Shown: positions 30,347 to 41,107, counted from the stretch's first letter. The stretch: DNA of 64,000 bases from Pseudo-nitzschia pungens (GCA_037355855.1 CM074769.1:1736001-1800000), one strand, 5' to 3'. A program made the numbers and translations. Notes: generated from the letters alone by a model not told the origin.

Positions 30347-31527
30347 AGCCAAACGCCGTCAAGAATTAGCATTCCAGCTCCAGTACGAGGGAAAGCGCCG
30401 GCGCATCGATGGACAAATGGGCCAAGGAACCCTCTCTTTGGGCGGCACTACACTTCATCCTAACATGCTTGGTATTCTCAGGATTCCCCCAGAGACGTGG
30501 AGAAATTTACAAGATTCCGAACGTACCTATGTCCTCAAATATAACAACGCTGTCCGCCACAAGTCTCCACCAGATGAATTCCCCAGCCCTGTCAATGGTA
30601 TCAAGATTGGGGACCCGAAGGATGATGGCATGGGCAATACTGATGTTCCCCGCCGCATGTATGGCCGAGGTGGTGGCCGTCCGCGTCGTGTCCGTCGTGT
30701 CATGTTGGATTCCACGGTGTCAGTTGCTGAATCGCCCCAGGAGACAGGTGTCAAGCTTCCTCCACTTCCAGGACCCCCCTCGCCACCAGCAGTTCCTGAA
30801 CCAGCAATGCCTGAAGCCTCCGATGATGCCCACAGTATTGGCTCGATCGATGAATCCGAATTATTTCCCGTCGGCAGTGTGCCTCTCAAAGCAGTGCGCT
30901 TCTACATGGTTGAAAAGGGGAAGGAGCAAGAAGAGATGCAGACGCTGCAGCAACAAGAAAAGCAACGAGAGCAGCAGCAAGAGCAGCCGCAAGCGCAGCA
31001 GCAGCAGGTTTCAACCAGTATATCAACGCCCCGACGCAGCCAGAGACTGAAGGTGAAGACAACCAGAAGGTTCCCCATGAAAATCTCCAAAGGAGAGAAT
31101 ATTGCCCTTATGGATAGTGGAGGTGGGAATAGACCTACGGTGACGGAGAAGGCATGGATTCGAGTTGGAGGAGAGACAGGATTGACCTCAGCAGTGAAAC
31201 CATTTATGTCCAGCGATGTTATGGATGGACACCCAGTTGTGAGTGCAGTGACCAAAGCAACAGTTCCCGGGAGAGAAGATCCAGTTCTTTTATTGGTCCA
31301 CTATGCAACCTTTATCACTGAAGACCGGGACAGCACTGAAGGAGAGTCTTTGTTAACATCCATGGATATGGGAGATCATGGCGTGAGAGTTGGAGTGCAA
31401 CCTCAATATCCAGACTGTGGAATCAAAATCGGCACAACGTTCCTACCCTTTTGGCATGATGAAGAGAAGGTGTTTTTCAAGCTGTCAAAACCAACAGAGG
31501 GTGACATGGAGTCTTTGGAGCTGTTTG
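30330..31527 (+). CDS. Ty1/copia Gag end and protease region, +1 frame, cut by the assembly gap
   Basis: This frame has no ATG of its own at its start, so it is a continuation of the preceding frame. It begins with a basic helix (E-A-K-R-R-Q-E-L-A-F-Q-L-Q-Y-E-G-K-R-R-R), then a Gly/Arg-rich segment (G-R-G-G-G-R-P-R-R-V-R-R), a Pro-rich segment and a Gln tract. The protease active site (I-A-L-M-D-S-G-G-G) and a copia-protease pattern P-V-V-S-A-V-T-K-A...P-V-L-L-L-V-H follow. It runs into the gap at 31528. Confidence 0.75.
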
Positions 31528-32027
31528 NNNNNNNNNNNNNNNNNNNNNNNNNNNNNNNNNNNNNNNNNNNNNNNNNNNNNNNNNNNNNNNNNNNNNNNNN
31601 NNNNNNNNNNNNNNNNNNNNNNNNNNNNNNNNNNNNNNNNNNNNNNNNNNNNNNNNNNNNNNNNNNNNNNNNNNNNNNNNNNNNNNNNNNNNNNNNNNNN
31701 NNNNNNNNNNNNNNNNNNNNNNNNNNNNNNNNNNNNNNNNNNNNNNNNNNNNNNNNNNNNNNNNNNNNNNNNNNNNNNNNNNNNNNNNNNNNNNNNNNNN
31801 NNNNNNNNNNNNNNNNNNNNNNNNNNNNNNNNNNNNNNNNNNNNNNNNNNNNNNNNNNNNNNNNNNNNNNNNNNNNNNNNNNNNNNNNNNNNNNNNNNNN
31901 NNNNNNNNNNNNNNNNNNNNNNNNNNNNNNNNNNNNNNNNNNNNNNNNNNNNNNNNNNNNNNNNNNNNNNNNNNNNNNNNNNNNNNNNNNNNNNNNNNNN
32001 NNNNNNNNNNNNNNNNNNNNNNNNNNN
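31528..32027. other. Assembly gap, exactly 500 N
   Basis: 500 N is a conventional placeholder, so the real size is unknown. The gap falls where the copia integrase and reverse transcriptase should be, between the protease and RNase H remnants. Confidence 0.99.
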
Positions 32028-32796
32028 ATATGCAGAGTCCCAACAACATCCGCTCATACAGATCCCACACCAAACATGGGGCGCATCTTCCAGCTGATAT
32101 CGCCCAACAACAGGGCGCATCTTCAGGCTCTGTGCCATCACTCATCCACATGGGGCGCATCTCACCTGCGCTATTGCCCATCCCTTTACTCAACGTGGGG
32201 CGCAACCTATGCGCTATTGCCCATACTTGCTTTCATTTATTTCCGTCTGTGTCACAGCTCCAACATGTCCATGACAACGAAGAAAGATTCTCTTGCTTCC
32301 CTGATCATAGATGGGGCGTATTAAATTGTAACCGTGACACGATCCACTCCATATGCGCACCATGCGCAAAATAGTTTTCTACAGGGTTTCCAGTACTGCT
32401 TATAAACAAGCAGCAAACACAACAAGACAGCAACATCGATTCCCCGACAAGATTGCTGTCATCACTTCTTTAGTTTAACTCTGATTTGAATACCTTGATA
32501 CCTACATCCTGCTCCCTGAGCAACTCCCTGTAGAACTACAAATCTAGGATCTAACTGACTGTGCCAAGTGGTAGTTAGAATAGATCCGGCCAACTGTCTT
32601 CCCCTTTGGTCGTAGTGGTGAATCCGAGACTATCGACAGAACAGACCGGCACCTCAACCGGTTTGCATGCCCTTGCCATTACAACCAGCAATATCTCCAA
32701 GCTTGCTCCTTATTCCCTGAGCTAAATTCAGCTACATTTTAACATTTCCAGTTATACAACTTGTTAATCCAAACGCCAGACCTCAGTCCACACCAG
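32028..32796. other. Right edge of gap: GGGGCGCA-rich segment and an LTR-end fragment
   Basis: GGGCGCAT/TGGGGCGCA recurs about five times between 32074 and 32205, with copies of GCGCTATTGCCCA. Near 32744-32769 a 25-bp match to the end of the copia LTR (ATTTCCAG...CAACTTGTTAAT) appears inside the element, so part of a related LTR element is probably nested here. No protein is supported. Confidence 0.5.
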
Positions 32797-33127
32797 TACT
32801 TTCGGCGCTGAGTTTACAGCCTTGAAGGATGCAGTGGCTTTGGCAATCAGATTGAGATACCATTTGAGATCCATGGGAGTTTCCATCACCAAGCCAGCAG
32901 ATATTTATGTGGACAACAAGAGCGTGGTGCTGAATTCAACCAATCCTGCAAGCTCCTTGAATAAGAAATCAATTGCTTTGGCATACCACTTTGTGCGCGA
33001 GAACCAAGCAGGAAAGGTCATCTCTGTCAACCACATCAGATCCCAAGATAACTATGCAGACATCCTCACCAAGCCTTTGGGACAAACAGCCTTCCACAGT
33101 CTCGTCAATGAATTCATGACCAAATAA
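32797..33127 (+). pseudogene. Ty1/copia RNase H, C-terminal fragment
   Basis: An open frame beginning around S-T-F-G-A-E-F-T-A-L-K, matching the copia RNase H pattern, then A-D-I-Y-V-D-N-K-S-V-V with its Asp, H-I-R-S-Q-D-N-Y-A-D-I-L-T-K-P-L and a stop at 33127. There is no start codon of its own, as it is the tail of a polyprotein whose body lies in or before the gap. Confidence 0.8.
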
Positions 33128-33246
33128 GATAAGTGCAAAAAGAATTATATAAGAAAAACATTTTAATCATGAAACAGTACTAGTATGTGCCTCAGCCATT
33201 CTATGTTCTCCAATTCTAGAATCCTTACAGCACATATTAAGGAGGG

Positions 33247-33606
33247 AACAACACAGAACAAGGTTGTTAAGTAATAAGAAACAGAAAGTGAGCGCAACAG
33301 TACCGCGCGTAGAAACAGACAGTGAGCGCAACAGTATCGCGCGTAGAAACAGACAGTGAGCGCAACAGTACCGCGCGTAGAAACAGAAAGAAGTCGTGCA
33401 ACAGTATCGCACGCACATACAAAGAAACCGCGCCCAGAGGTGCGCAAGATATTGAAGTATCCAAAGAACACAGTTGAAGTATTAACCGAAGAAGATAAAG
33501 AACCGAGCAACATACAATTATCGAGAGTTATCATGTAAAGAGAGAAAACACATGATTCGATAGATAGAACAATAAGAGCTCATAATTTCCAGTTATACAA
33601 CTTGTT
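33247..33606 (+). repeat. Copia 3' LTR with internal 34-bp tandem repeats
   Basis: 360 bp. It contains repeats with a 34-bp period starting at 33279, 33313, 33347 and 33381 (AAACAGACAGTGAGCGCAACAG followed by a GCGCGT word). The 5' LTR carries the same array, where element A inserted. Such arrays in LTRs often act as enhancers; that role is an inference here. Confidence 0.85.
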
Positions 33607-33612
33607 AATTTG

Positions 33613-34811
33613 TTTCAAATTGGTGAAAGTGAAATTGTGAGAATTGTGAGAAAATGGTTCATTCGTCGAATGCTCGTCTTATTACTGTATTTCCTTCCTT
33701 TCATCCTGTCCGTTGGTGAATCTTTGGAACTCCATGCAATGCATCAGAGGATACAAAAGCAATATATATAGATATAATATATAATATATTACAACATATA
33801 TTGACATGCATAGCCATAAACGCCGTACGAATCGATCAAAATATTAATATCAACGGATTTGATTGTCTCTGCCTAATCGTCAAACATTGTTTGCGAACCG
33901 ATTCAAAGCAAATTGCACGTACAATAGCCATCATCGGTGCCCTATCGTCGACGGTGGATAGCCAAATAATAATAATTGAATCAACCACCCGCAGTAGGTA
34001 CGGTACTTAGGCGGTTGCGTCGCGAACCGTTTGCTCCATGTATGATGGAAAGCATCTACTTCGTATAATAATGTGAGTTGAAGAAGGAACCGAAGGAACG
34101 GAATATTTCCCAAAAAACAGATCATTGAAGCAGAATACGAAGTAGGTTTGATCGGTGCCCTATCGTCCATGGTGCATAGCCCAATTGTTAAGCCAGTCGC
34201 AGGAAGCATGAACTAACATAGCCCAATCGTGGAAACGTGAATACCCCTATTGTTGAACCAATCGCAGTAAGCAGGCAGCTATTTTGCGAACCAATTGCAC
34301 TATGTACGACGGAAAGCACTTATAGAATGGTCCTAAAAGTTAAAGGAGCAAAGAATCAGAAAGATTTCCCCGAATAACAGATCATTCAACAAAAGCAGGA
34401 TAAATTTTGTCTACGCTCAATCGTAGATCGTTCACAGCCCAATTGTTTAAACAATCGTATTGAGTAAGTTACGGCAGAAACAAATAATGAAACGCAAGCC
34501 TCGATATGTGAGTAGCCCTATTGTTGAACCAATCGCATTAAGTATGAATTTATACAGCATAATAGTCGAGGTGTAAGTAAGATCTTAGCCCGATTGTTAA
34601 TCCAATTGCAGTAAGTAGTAGGCAACTGTTTCGTGAACCAATAGCATATTATGATGTACGGTACGACTAAAAGCTCGAACAGAACCTATCATTGTTGATC
34701 GGAATGACACGAGTATCAAGTAAGGCTTAATTACCGTTACGTGTACCGTATGCACGTAAGATTACTTCTATTGATTTTGTTTTCGAACCAATCACAATAC
34801 ACAATACAAGT
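33613..34811. repeat. Degenerate dispersed repeats (ATTGTT-GAACCAATCGCA)
   Basis: Variants of CCAATTGTT/CCTATTGTTGAACCAATCGCAGTAAG recur at irregular spacing at least six times between 34180 and 34640. Two copies of GATCGGTGCCCTATCG or a close variant occur near 33935 and 34152. No gene is supported. The left part has (TA)n at 33762-33800. Confidence 0.6.
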
Positions 34812-35163
34812 TGTCGTATGTCCCAAAACTACGACACACAAGAAATATACAAGAAACAAACCATTTATATTTTAAGAAACAAAACAATGTTTCTATCAAC
34901 TTCAAGGTTCTCTATGACTGATGTCCCCGACTCAGGTTCTCTATGACTCTAGGTTCTTTGAAGAACTGTTCTTTATGTTCTTCAAGACCATTCCGAGTTT
35001 CTCTACGTCTGTTTGAATTCTTTCAACACGGCTTTGTACGAGAAACATTCTATTTTATCTTTTATCTAATTTCATTCATAATTCTTTAATTCAAAAATTA
35101 TCAACACAACTATTTCTATCTTCTATCTTCGGTCGTTTTCTTCTGGTTTCCAGAGATACGACA

Positions 35164-35175
35164 CTGTAATTACAG
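35164..35175 (+). promoter_or_regulatory. Palindrome at the expected primer-binding site
   Basis: CTGTAATTACAG follows the last LTR base directly and is a perfect 12-bp palindrome. It does not begin with TGG, the sequence expected for pairing with a tRNA CCA end. Element A has the same sequence at 28704-28715. Confidence 0.6.
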
Positions 35176-35557
35176 TCGATTACAACGACCACCATTGTCA
35201 ATTCTTTGAATTGATTATAATTCTTAACCTATCTTCATCCGGATAATTAACCTACTCATACCATTTAACCTTACGGTACCTCAACACGTACCATACCATA
35301 CCTTCCAAGGTTAAGGTTACCAACATCATACCAACCTTCGGTCATTCATACCTTCGGTCATTCATACCTTTGGTCATTTATTTTTAAGTTTATTTTTTTA
35401 TACTTAAGCAAACAAGCTTAAGGTTCTCCGACAACACTTGACAACTACTTCCCTTAACTACAAGTTGTCTAAGGTATCCACCAATACCTTCTCACTTATA
35501 TATATATATACCAACACATATATACCTACACATACCCAGCATTACCCAGCAACAACC

Positions 35558-38500
35558 ATGTCTTCTATTACACCTCTTCCATTTAAGTTCGACTTCGAAC
35601 CAGAAGAACTTGAAAAGGCTGAGTACAAACGTGTTATAACCACTGAAACTGAGACTGAAACAACTAAGATAAAGGTATCCTTTATCACTACAACGTCCAC
35701 TCTCTTACAATTGCTTCATTCTATTTATGAATTTACTGAAGCGCGTCATGCCATGGGTTGGACAACAGGCCCAAAACTCTATGCCAAGTTCCCAGACATT
35801 CTACGAAACTATTCTGATAAGACTTGGTGGAGAACCAACATCATTGGACATACTGAAACGGTGCCTCATTTTGACGACGACGTTCGTGCCTTCATTCGGT
35901 TCAAGTTCTCTAACAACGATGACGTCTATCGAAACCACAAACGATTCCTTTCTCAGATCAAAAAGACCACTTCCATGACTGTTTCCAGCTTTGTTTCCTT
36001 GGTCACTTACCATAACAATGTGGTGCTTCCCTTGTTACCTGGTGCTCCAACCAATGCTGCAGATGCCATCATTCCTGAGGATGATTTTAAAAGCCTCATT
36101 TACGATTCCATGCCTTCCGATTGGAAAGACACCTACGAAGATCATCATTCACCCTATGATGATACTCTTGCTGATATTATCACAAGAATGGAACGTTATT
36201 GTACCAAGGCCAATCGTAGGAACAACAACAACAGCAACAACACCAACAATTCCAACAAGTCCTCCAACAGACAAACTGGTAAAAATCGGAACAACAACAA
36301 CCGTCGTTCTGGCAACAACAACGGTCGGCGTTCGAACAACAACAACAATTCCTCACAGAATTCCTCCGCCAGTTCCAACTCTAATTCCAACAACAGAATC
36401 AAGGATACAGACCCATGTCCTATTCATCCTGGTAGCAACCATACTTGGGGTCAATGTTTCAAAAACATTGACAATCCTAATGGCAAGCGTCGTGGTCCTT
36501 CTAACAACAATAACAACAACAACAACAATCGGTCTTCAGCTGATGCAAACGCAGCAACAGGCTCTGCAAAGAGCTCTCGCCCTTCTTCAGTGACAACTGG
36601 TCCCAGCAATCCGCCTTCTTCTGGTGATGGTCATGTTTGCACCTTTATTTCTCCACCTGAAGACGTTTGGGTTGACCTCTTTCATGTCAACGCTGAAATT
36701 GATGACACCTATTATCATCAGGATCTCCAACGCTTTCCAATTCAACCATCCACTGCTGATGATACACCTCTTGCTGAAGTGTTCACAGCCCCTGCTGATC
36801 CACATGATCCTTCCATTGTTCTATCTCCAGCTCCACCAGATCCAAATCCTGAACCATTTGAACCACTGATTTCCAAACCTTGCACTGATTTGGCTCCCAC
36901 TACATTGACTACATGCAAATCCATCAACGATATCTCCGGCAAATTTTATTTCAAAACCCTCTTTGATAGTGGCTCCACATTTGAATTAATCTCCAAAAAG
37001 CAAATCCCCAGAACCATTCCCATCCATGTCCTTGAATCTCCAATTGGATTGGATACTCCCAATGGCAAGTTTAAATGCGCTGAATATGTTTATCTTACTG
37101 ACATTATGTTTCCAGAACTCTCTTATTCCAGGCGTGTTAAGCACTTGACTTGTTTTGTGGTTGACAACATGTACTACGATTTGATCATCGGACGTGCCAC
37201 TATGAAGAAGCTTGCCATCAAAATGGATTTTGAAGCCTCCCTTGTTTCTTGGTTTGATAAGGATATGCCCTTCCATCCAAGATCCTACTTCACCAATCAA
37301 ACCTTGGTTCAGAAGATCATCAGCAATGAACCCTACTCCATTGCTGAAGCCTACATCGCGCAAACCTCTCAATCCTACGTTGATAGTGCAACCAAATATG
37401 AGAAAACTGATTTGCAAGAACTGGTTTCCAACCAAAACCATCTTTCCACTGACCAACAATCCCAGTTGCTTCAGATTCTCTCCAAACACCATCCTCTGTT
37501 TGAAGGTCTCTCTCACAGAGAACTTGGGATTTTCCCCCACAAGGAATTCCACATTGAACTCCAACCGGGTGCAAAACCATATCATATCAAGCAGCCCTAC
37601 AGTATCCCTATCCACCAACAGGACGCTGTTAAAACTGAACTCCTTCGGCAGGTAAAACTTGGCATTCTTGAACGCTGCTATGCAACTGAATGGGGTATGC
37701 CCACATTTGTTGTCCCCAAGCCGGATGGCTCCTGCAGAATCATTTCTGATTTTCGAGAGCTTAACAAAGTCACCAAAAAACTCCACTATCCATTGCCCAA
37801 GATCCAGGATATCTTCCATCGCCGCCGTGGGTTCAAATATGTCACCCTTATTGATGTCAGCATGCAATTCCATACCTTCAAATTGGATGAGCCTTCCACT
37901 TGGCTCTGTGTGCTTGTCACTCCTTTTGGCAAATTCAGATTGCTCAGACTCCCAATGGGCTTCCTCAACTCTCCAAGCTGGGCGCAAGGCTGTATGGAAT
38001 CCCTTTTTATCAACCTCAACAGTGTTGAAGTCTATATTGATGACATTGGTATCTTCTCGCCTGACTTTCAATCTCACTGCAAAACTTTCTCCACTGTTTT
38101 GTCCATCCTGCAAGCCAACAACTTCTCTGTTAAGCCTGCCAAATGCCACTGGTTCCAACAACGCGCTCCTTGGCTTGGACATATCATCACCACCACTGGC
38201 ATTCTTCCAAATCCCAACAAGATTGCTCCCATTTTGAAACTTGCTTTCCCACAAAGCACCACTGATCTGCGTTCCTTCATTGGCATGATTAATTTTTATC
38301 GGGCTCATTGGCGCAAGCGCGCTGAGATTTTGGCTCCTCTCACTGCCCTCTCTGGCAAGGCTCGTGGACCGGTCAAGCCAACTCCTGAATTGCTTGCTGC
38401 CTTCAAAGCTGCCAAAACCATGATTGCTGAGGAAATTCTCCTCACATATCCTGATCCTAATCTCCCTTATGATGTCTACACTGATGCCTCCGATTATCAA

Positions 38501-40111
38501 CTTGGTGCTGTGATTATTCAAAATGGTAAAATTGTTGCATGCTTCTCCAGGAAACTCACTTCCACTCAACTCAAATATCCAACCATTGACAAAGAAATGC
38601 TTTGCATTGTGGAAGTCTTCAAAGAATACCGGACTATTCTTTGGGGTGCAATTATTATTGTTTACACTGACCAGCATGAAAACCTCACTCGTCAAAATCT
38701 CCAATCCAACAGAATTATGACCTGGCGCATGCTCCTTGAAGATTTCAGTCCTGTTTTCAAGTTCATCCAAGGCAAAGACAACATCCTCGCTGATGCCCTC
38801 TCGCGCCTTCCCTTGGAGGAGGAGCAGGGTTTGCCTTCTGTTTCTCCTTCCAAAGATTCCAAAGATCCAAACACTCAGCCAATCTCCAAGGTTGACACTT
38901 CCGATCTTTCCATTGCTGATCTTTTTATCAATTACCCTGCAGATCTTCCTGCATATCCTCTGCGTTTTGATGCTCTCTCCAAGGCTCAAGCAGCAGATTC
39001 CACCATCCAGAACACCAAGCATTATTCTACCAAAGATTTCGCTGGTACTGAACTCAAGGTTTATTCTAAAAACAACCAAACCAAAATTGTCCTTCCAAAT
39101 GCGCTTGTCCAAGACACCATCAACTGGTATCATCATGTACTTGGTCATGCAGGCGCTGAACGTTTGACACGAACTATATCCATCCACATTTATTCTCCAG
39201 GCCTCAAGGATGCTGTTGCTGAATATTGCAAGACTTGTGATGCTTGTCAACGCCACAAAAATACCCACATTTCTTATGGGCATCTTGCAACTCGTGAAGA
39301 ACTCTCCATCCCTTGGGAAACTATTGCAATTGACACCATTGGCCCTTGGAATGTCAATATCCCAAATATTGGTAATGTTGAATTTAATGGTTTCACCATT
39401 ATGGATATGTGCACTAACCTCCTTGAAATCAAACGTGCTCCACAGATGAATCCCTCAGGTAAAATGTCCATCTATGCATTAAACGATGCATGGCTTTCTC
39501 GCTATCCAAAACCCAGCAGATGCATTTTTGATCAAGGTTCTGAATACCTCAATGTTGATTTTCAATCTCACCTTATTAACCTTGACATCAAGCCTGTTCC
39601 AACCACAGTCAAAAATCCTCAAGCCAATGCTGTTTTGGAACGTGTGCATGATACTATGAAATCCGCCATGCGCACTGAACTTCATGCTAATCCTCCTCAG
39701 GATTTGCAACAAGCTATTGACCTCATTGACAATGTTTTTGCCTCTGCTCAATTTGCTGTCAGATGCACTGTGCATAAAACATTTGGTGTTTCACCTGGAG
39801 CTATTGCCTTCCATCGTGATATGTTCCTTCCAATCCCTATCATCACTGATATCAAACTCCTCAGATCCAAACGCCAATCTGTTATTGATCAGAATGCGCT
39901 CAGAGAAAACAAGCGTCGTAAACACCATGACTACAACATTGGTGATCAGATCATGATCTTCAACTACAAGACTGATGCGCTTGGTTCCAGAGCAATTGGC
40001 CCATTTACCATCACTCAAGTCCACACCAATGGTACTGTATCTTTCCTTCGCAATGAGCATATCATTGAACGGATTAATCTCAGACGTATCAAGCCTTATC
40101 ATTCCCCATGA
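35558..40111 (+). CDS. Ty3/gypsy Gag-Pol polyprotein, element B
   Basis: A single 1517-residue frame from the ATG at 35558, with the same domain order as element A: gag with Cys/His motif, protease near 469, reverse transcriptase Y-I-D-D near 826, RNase H near 974, integrase finger near 1191 and the D-D-E core from about 1257 to 1360. The frame is open upstream into the leader but has no ATG there. Relative to A it carries two or three extra Asn codons in the gag linker and one extra Gln codon beside the RNase H Asp (Y-T-D-Q-H-E-N). The extra Gln lies close to a catalytic residue, so its effect on activity is uncertain. Confidence 0.97.
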   Translation: MSSITPLPFKFDFEPEELEKAEYKRVITTETETETTKIKVSFITTTSTLLQLLHSIYEFTEARHAMGWTTGPKLYAKFPDILRNYSDKTWWRTNIIGHTETVPHFDDDVRAFIRFKFSNNDDVYRNHKRFLSQIKKTTSMTVSSFVSLVTYHNNVVLPLLPGAPTNAADAIIPEDDFKSLIYDSMPSDWKDTYEDHHSPYDDTLADIITRMERYCTKANRRNNNNSNNTNNSNKSSNRQTGKNRNNNNRRSGNNNGRRSNNNNNSSQNSSASSNSNSNNRIKDTDPCPIHPGSNHTWGQCFKNIDNPNGKRRGPSNNNNNNNNNRSSADANAATGSAKSSRPSSVTTGPSNPPSSGDGHVCTFISPPEDVWVDLFHVNAEIDDTYYHQDLQRFPIQPSTADDTPLAEVFTAPADPHDPSIVLSPAPPDPNPEPFEPLISKPCTDLAPTTLTTCKSINDISGKFYFKTLFDSGSTFELISKKQIPRTIPIHVLESPIGLDTPNGKFKCAEYVYLTDIMFPELSYSRRVKHLTCFVVDNMYYDLIIGRATMKKLAIKMDFEASLVSWFDKDMPFHPRSYFTNQTLVQKIISNEPYSIAEAYIAQTSQSYVDSATKYEKTDLQELVSNQNHLSTDQQSQLLQILSKHHPLFEGLSHRELGIFPHKEFHIELQPGAKPYHIKQPYSIPIHQQDAVKTELLRQVKLGILERCYATEWGMPTFVVPKPDGSCRIISDFRELNKVTKKLHYPLPKIQDIFHRRRGFKYVTLIDVSMQFHTFKLDEPSTWLCVLVTPFGKFRLLRLPMGFLNSPSWAQGCMESLFINLNSVEVYIDDIGIFSPDFQSHCKTFSTVLSILQANNFSVKPAKCHWFQQRAPWLGHIITTTGILPNPNKIAPILKLAFPQSTTDLRSFIGMINFYRAHWRKRAEILAPLTALSGKARGPVKPTPELLAAFKAAKTMIAEEILLTYPDPNLPYDVYTDASDYQLGAVIIQNGKIVACFSRKLTSTQLKYPTIDKEMLCIVEVFKEYRTILWGAIIIVYTDQHENLTRQNLQSNRIMTWRMLLEDFSPVFKFIQGKDNILADALSRLPLEEEQGLPSVSPSKDSKDPNTQPISKVDTSDLSIADLFINYPADLPAYPLRFDALSKAQAADSTIQNTKHYSTKDFAGTELKVYSKNNQTKIVLPNALVQDTINWYHHVLGHAGAERLTRTISIHIYSPGLKDAVAEYCKTCDACQRHKNTHISYGHLATREELSIPWETIAIDTIGPWNVNIPNIGNVEFNGFTIMDMCTNLLEIKRAPQMNPSGKMSIYALNDAWLSRYPKPSRCIFDQGSEYLNVDFQSHLINLDIKPVPTTVKNPQANAVLERVHDTMKSAMRTELHANPPQDLQQAIDLIDNVFASAQFAVRCTVHKTFGVSPGAIAFHRDMFLPIPIITDIKLLRSKRQSVIDQNALRENKRRKHHDYNIGDQIMIFNYKTDALGSRAIGPFTITQVHTNGTVSFLRNEHIIERINLRRIKPYHSP

Positions 40112-40562
40112 GATCTTTCCAAGTTCAACAAGATCTATCTCGAGAAGAAAGATAATGTCGTATGTCCCAAAACTACGACACACAAGAAATATACAAGAAA
40201 CAAACCATTTATATTTTAAGAAACAAAACAATGTTTCTATCAACTTCAAGGTTCTCTATGACTGATGTCCCCGACTCAGGTTCTCTATGACTCTAGGTTC
40301 TTTGAAGAACTGTTCTTTATGTTCTTCAAGACCATTCCGAGTTTCTCTACGTCTGTTTGAATTCTTTCAACACGGCTTTGTACGAGAAACATTCTATTTT
40401 ATCTTTTATCTAATTTCATTCATAATTCTTTAATTCAAAAATTATCAACACAACTATTTCTATCTTCTATCTTCGGTCGTTTTCTTCTGGTTTCCAGAGA
40501 TACGACACAAGTACTCGTACCGGTAATAACTGTACAAGTACGAGTATCTTAGCCTCACCGGA

Positions 40563-40760
40563 CCTTGTAATTCCGCCGGAAAGGGAAGAACCGATCATAA
40601 TGAATTCCATTTTTCGATCGGCGCCTAATCGGAATTTCGGCGAAAAGGGAAGAACCGATTACAATAAGCTCCATTTTTTGGATCGGTGCCTAATTGGAAT
40701 TACGGCGGAAAGGAAGAACCGATCACACTAAGTTCCATTTTTTGGATCGGTGCCCAATCG
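40563..40760. repeat. 64-bp minisatellite, three copies
   Basis: The word AGAACCGAT recurs at 40587, 40651 and 40715, spacing 64 bp each. The unit also contains GATCGGTGCC(T/C)AATCGGAA, related to the words near 33935 and 34152. Confidence 0.85.
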
Positions 40761-41100
40761 GAACGGCTAAAGTCCCTTTCAATAATAGTACCGGTACTTG
40801 TACCGTACGTAAGTTACCTCTACAACTAACCTTACTTGTAGGTACATGTTTAGTGTGCAAAGGGATCGCGTCACCGTAGAAAACAGTACATTTTCTACAT
40901 CGCGTCAGCGGGTCTATTTACAACTAAAAAAGCGAGTGGTCTCAGCGTCTGTCTGCCCACCATAATTTCGATCGATAGAGGTTCGAAATACATGTACCGT
41001 AGAGGTTCGTTCGATTGATTTCGATCACTTTTTTTTGCTCCGATCACGTTTTATTTGCAACACTAATAACAAAGGCATGTCTCTCTGTAACAAATAGACC
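40761..41100. other. Intergenic, no supported gene
   Basis: It contains the words CGTAAGTTACC and AACCTTAC around 40808-40842. Nothing else is recognised. Confidence 0.4.
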
Positions 41101-41107
41101 ACTTTAA

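Larger units (their letters stand above)
23325..33607 (+). mobile_element. Ty1/copia LTR element (interrupted by a gypsy insertion and a 500-N gap)
   Basis: The 5' LTR is split: 23326-23383 and 29068-29374. The 3' LTR is 33247-33606. Rejoining the two 5' pieces without the 5-bp insertion duplication gives 360 bp, equal to the 3' LTR. The outer ends read TAACAA...TTGTTA, with ATTTG on both sides (23320-23324, 33608-33612). A purine run (AAGGAGGG) precedes the 3' LTR. Inside lie gag, a protease region and the RNase H end. Integrase and reverse transcriptase are not visible and may lie in the gap. One base difference between LTRs was seen by eye, so the insertion is young. Confidence 0.85.
34812..40507 (+). 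mobile_element. Complete Ty3/gypsy element B
   Basis: 352-bp LTRs at 34812-35163 and 40156-40507 begin TGTCGTATGTCC and end GATACGACA. A perfect target duplication CAAGT flanks it (34807-34811, 40508-40512). I see no difference between its two LTRs, so it is very recent. Immediately after the 5' LTR is a 12-bp palindrome CTGTAATTACAG (35164-35175). The purine tract GAGAAGAAAGATAA precedes the 3' LTR. Confidence 0.96.
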
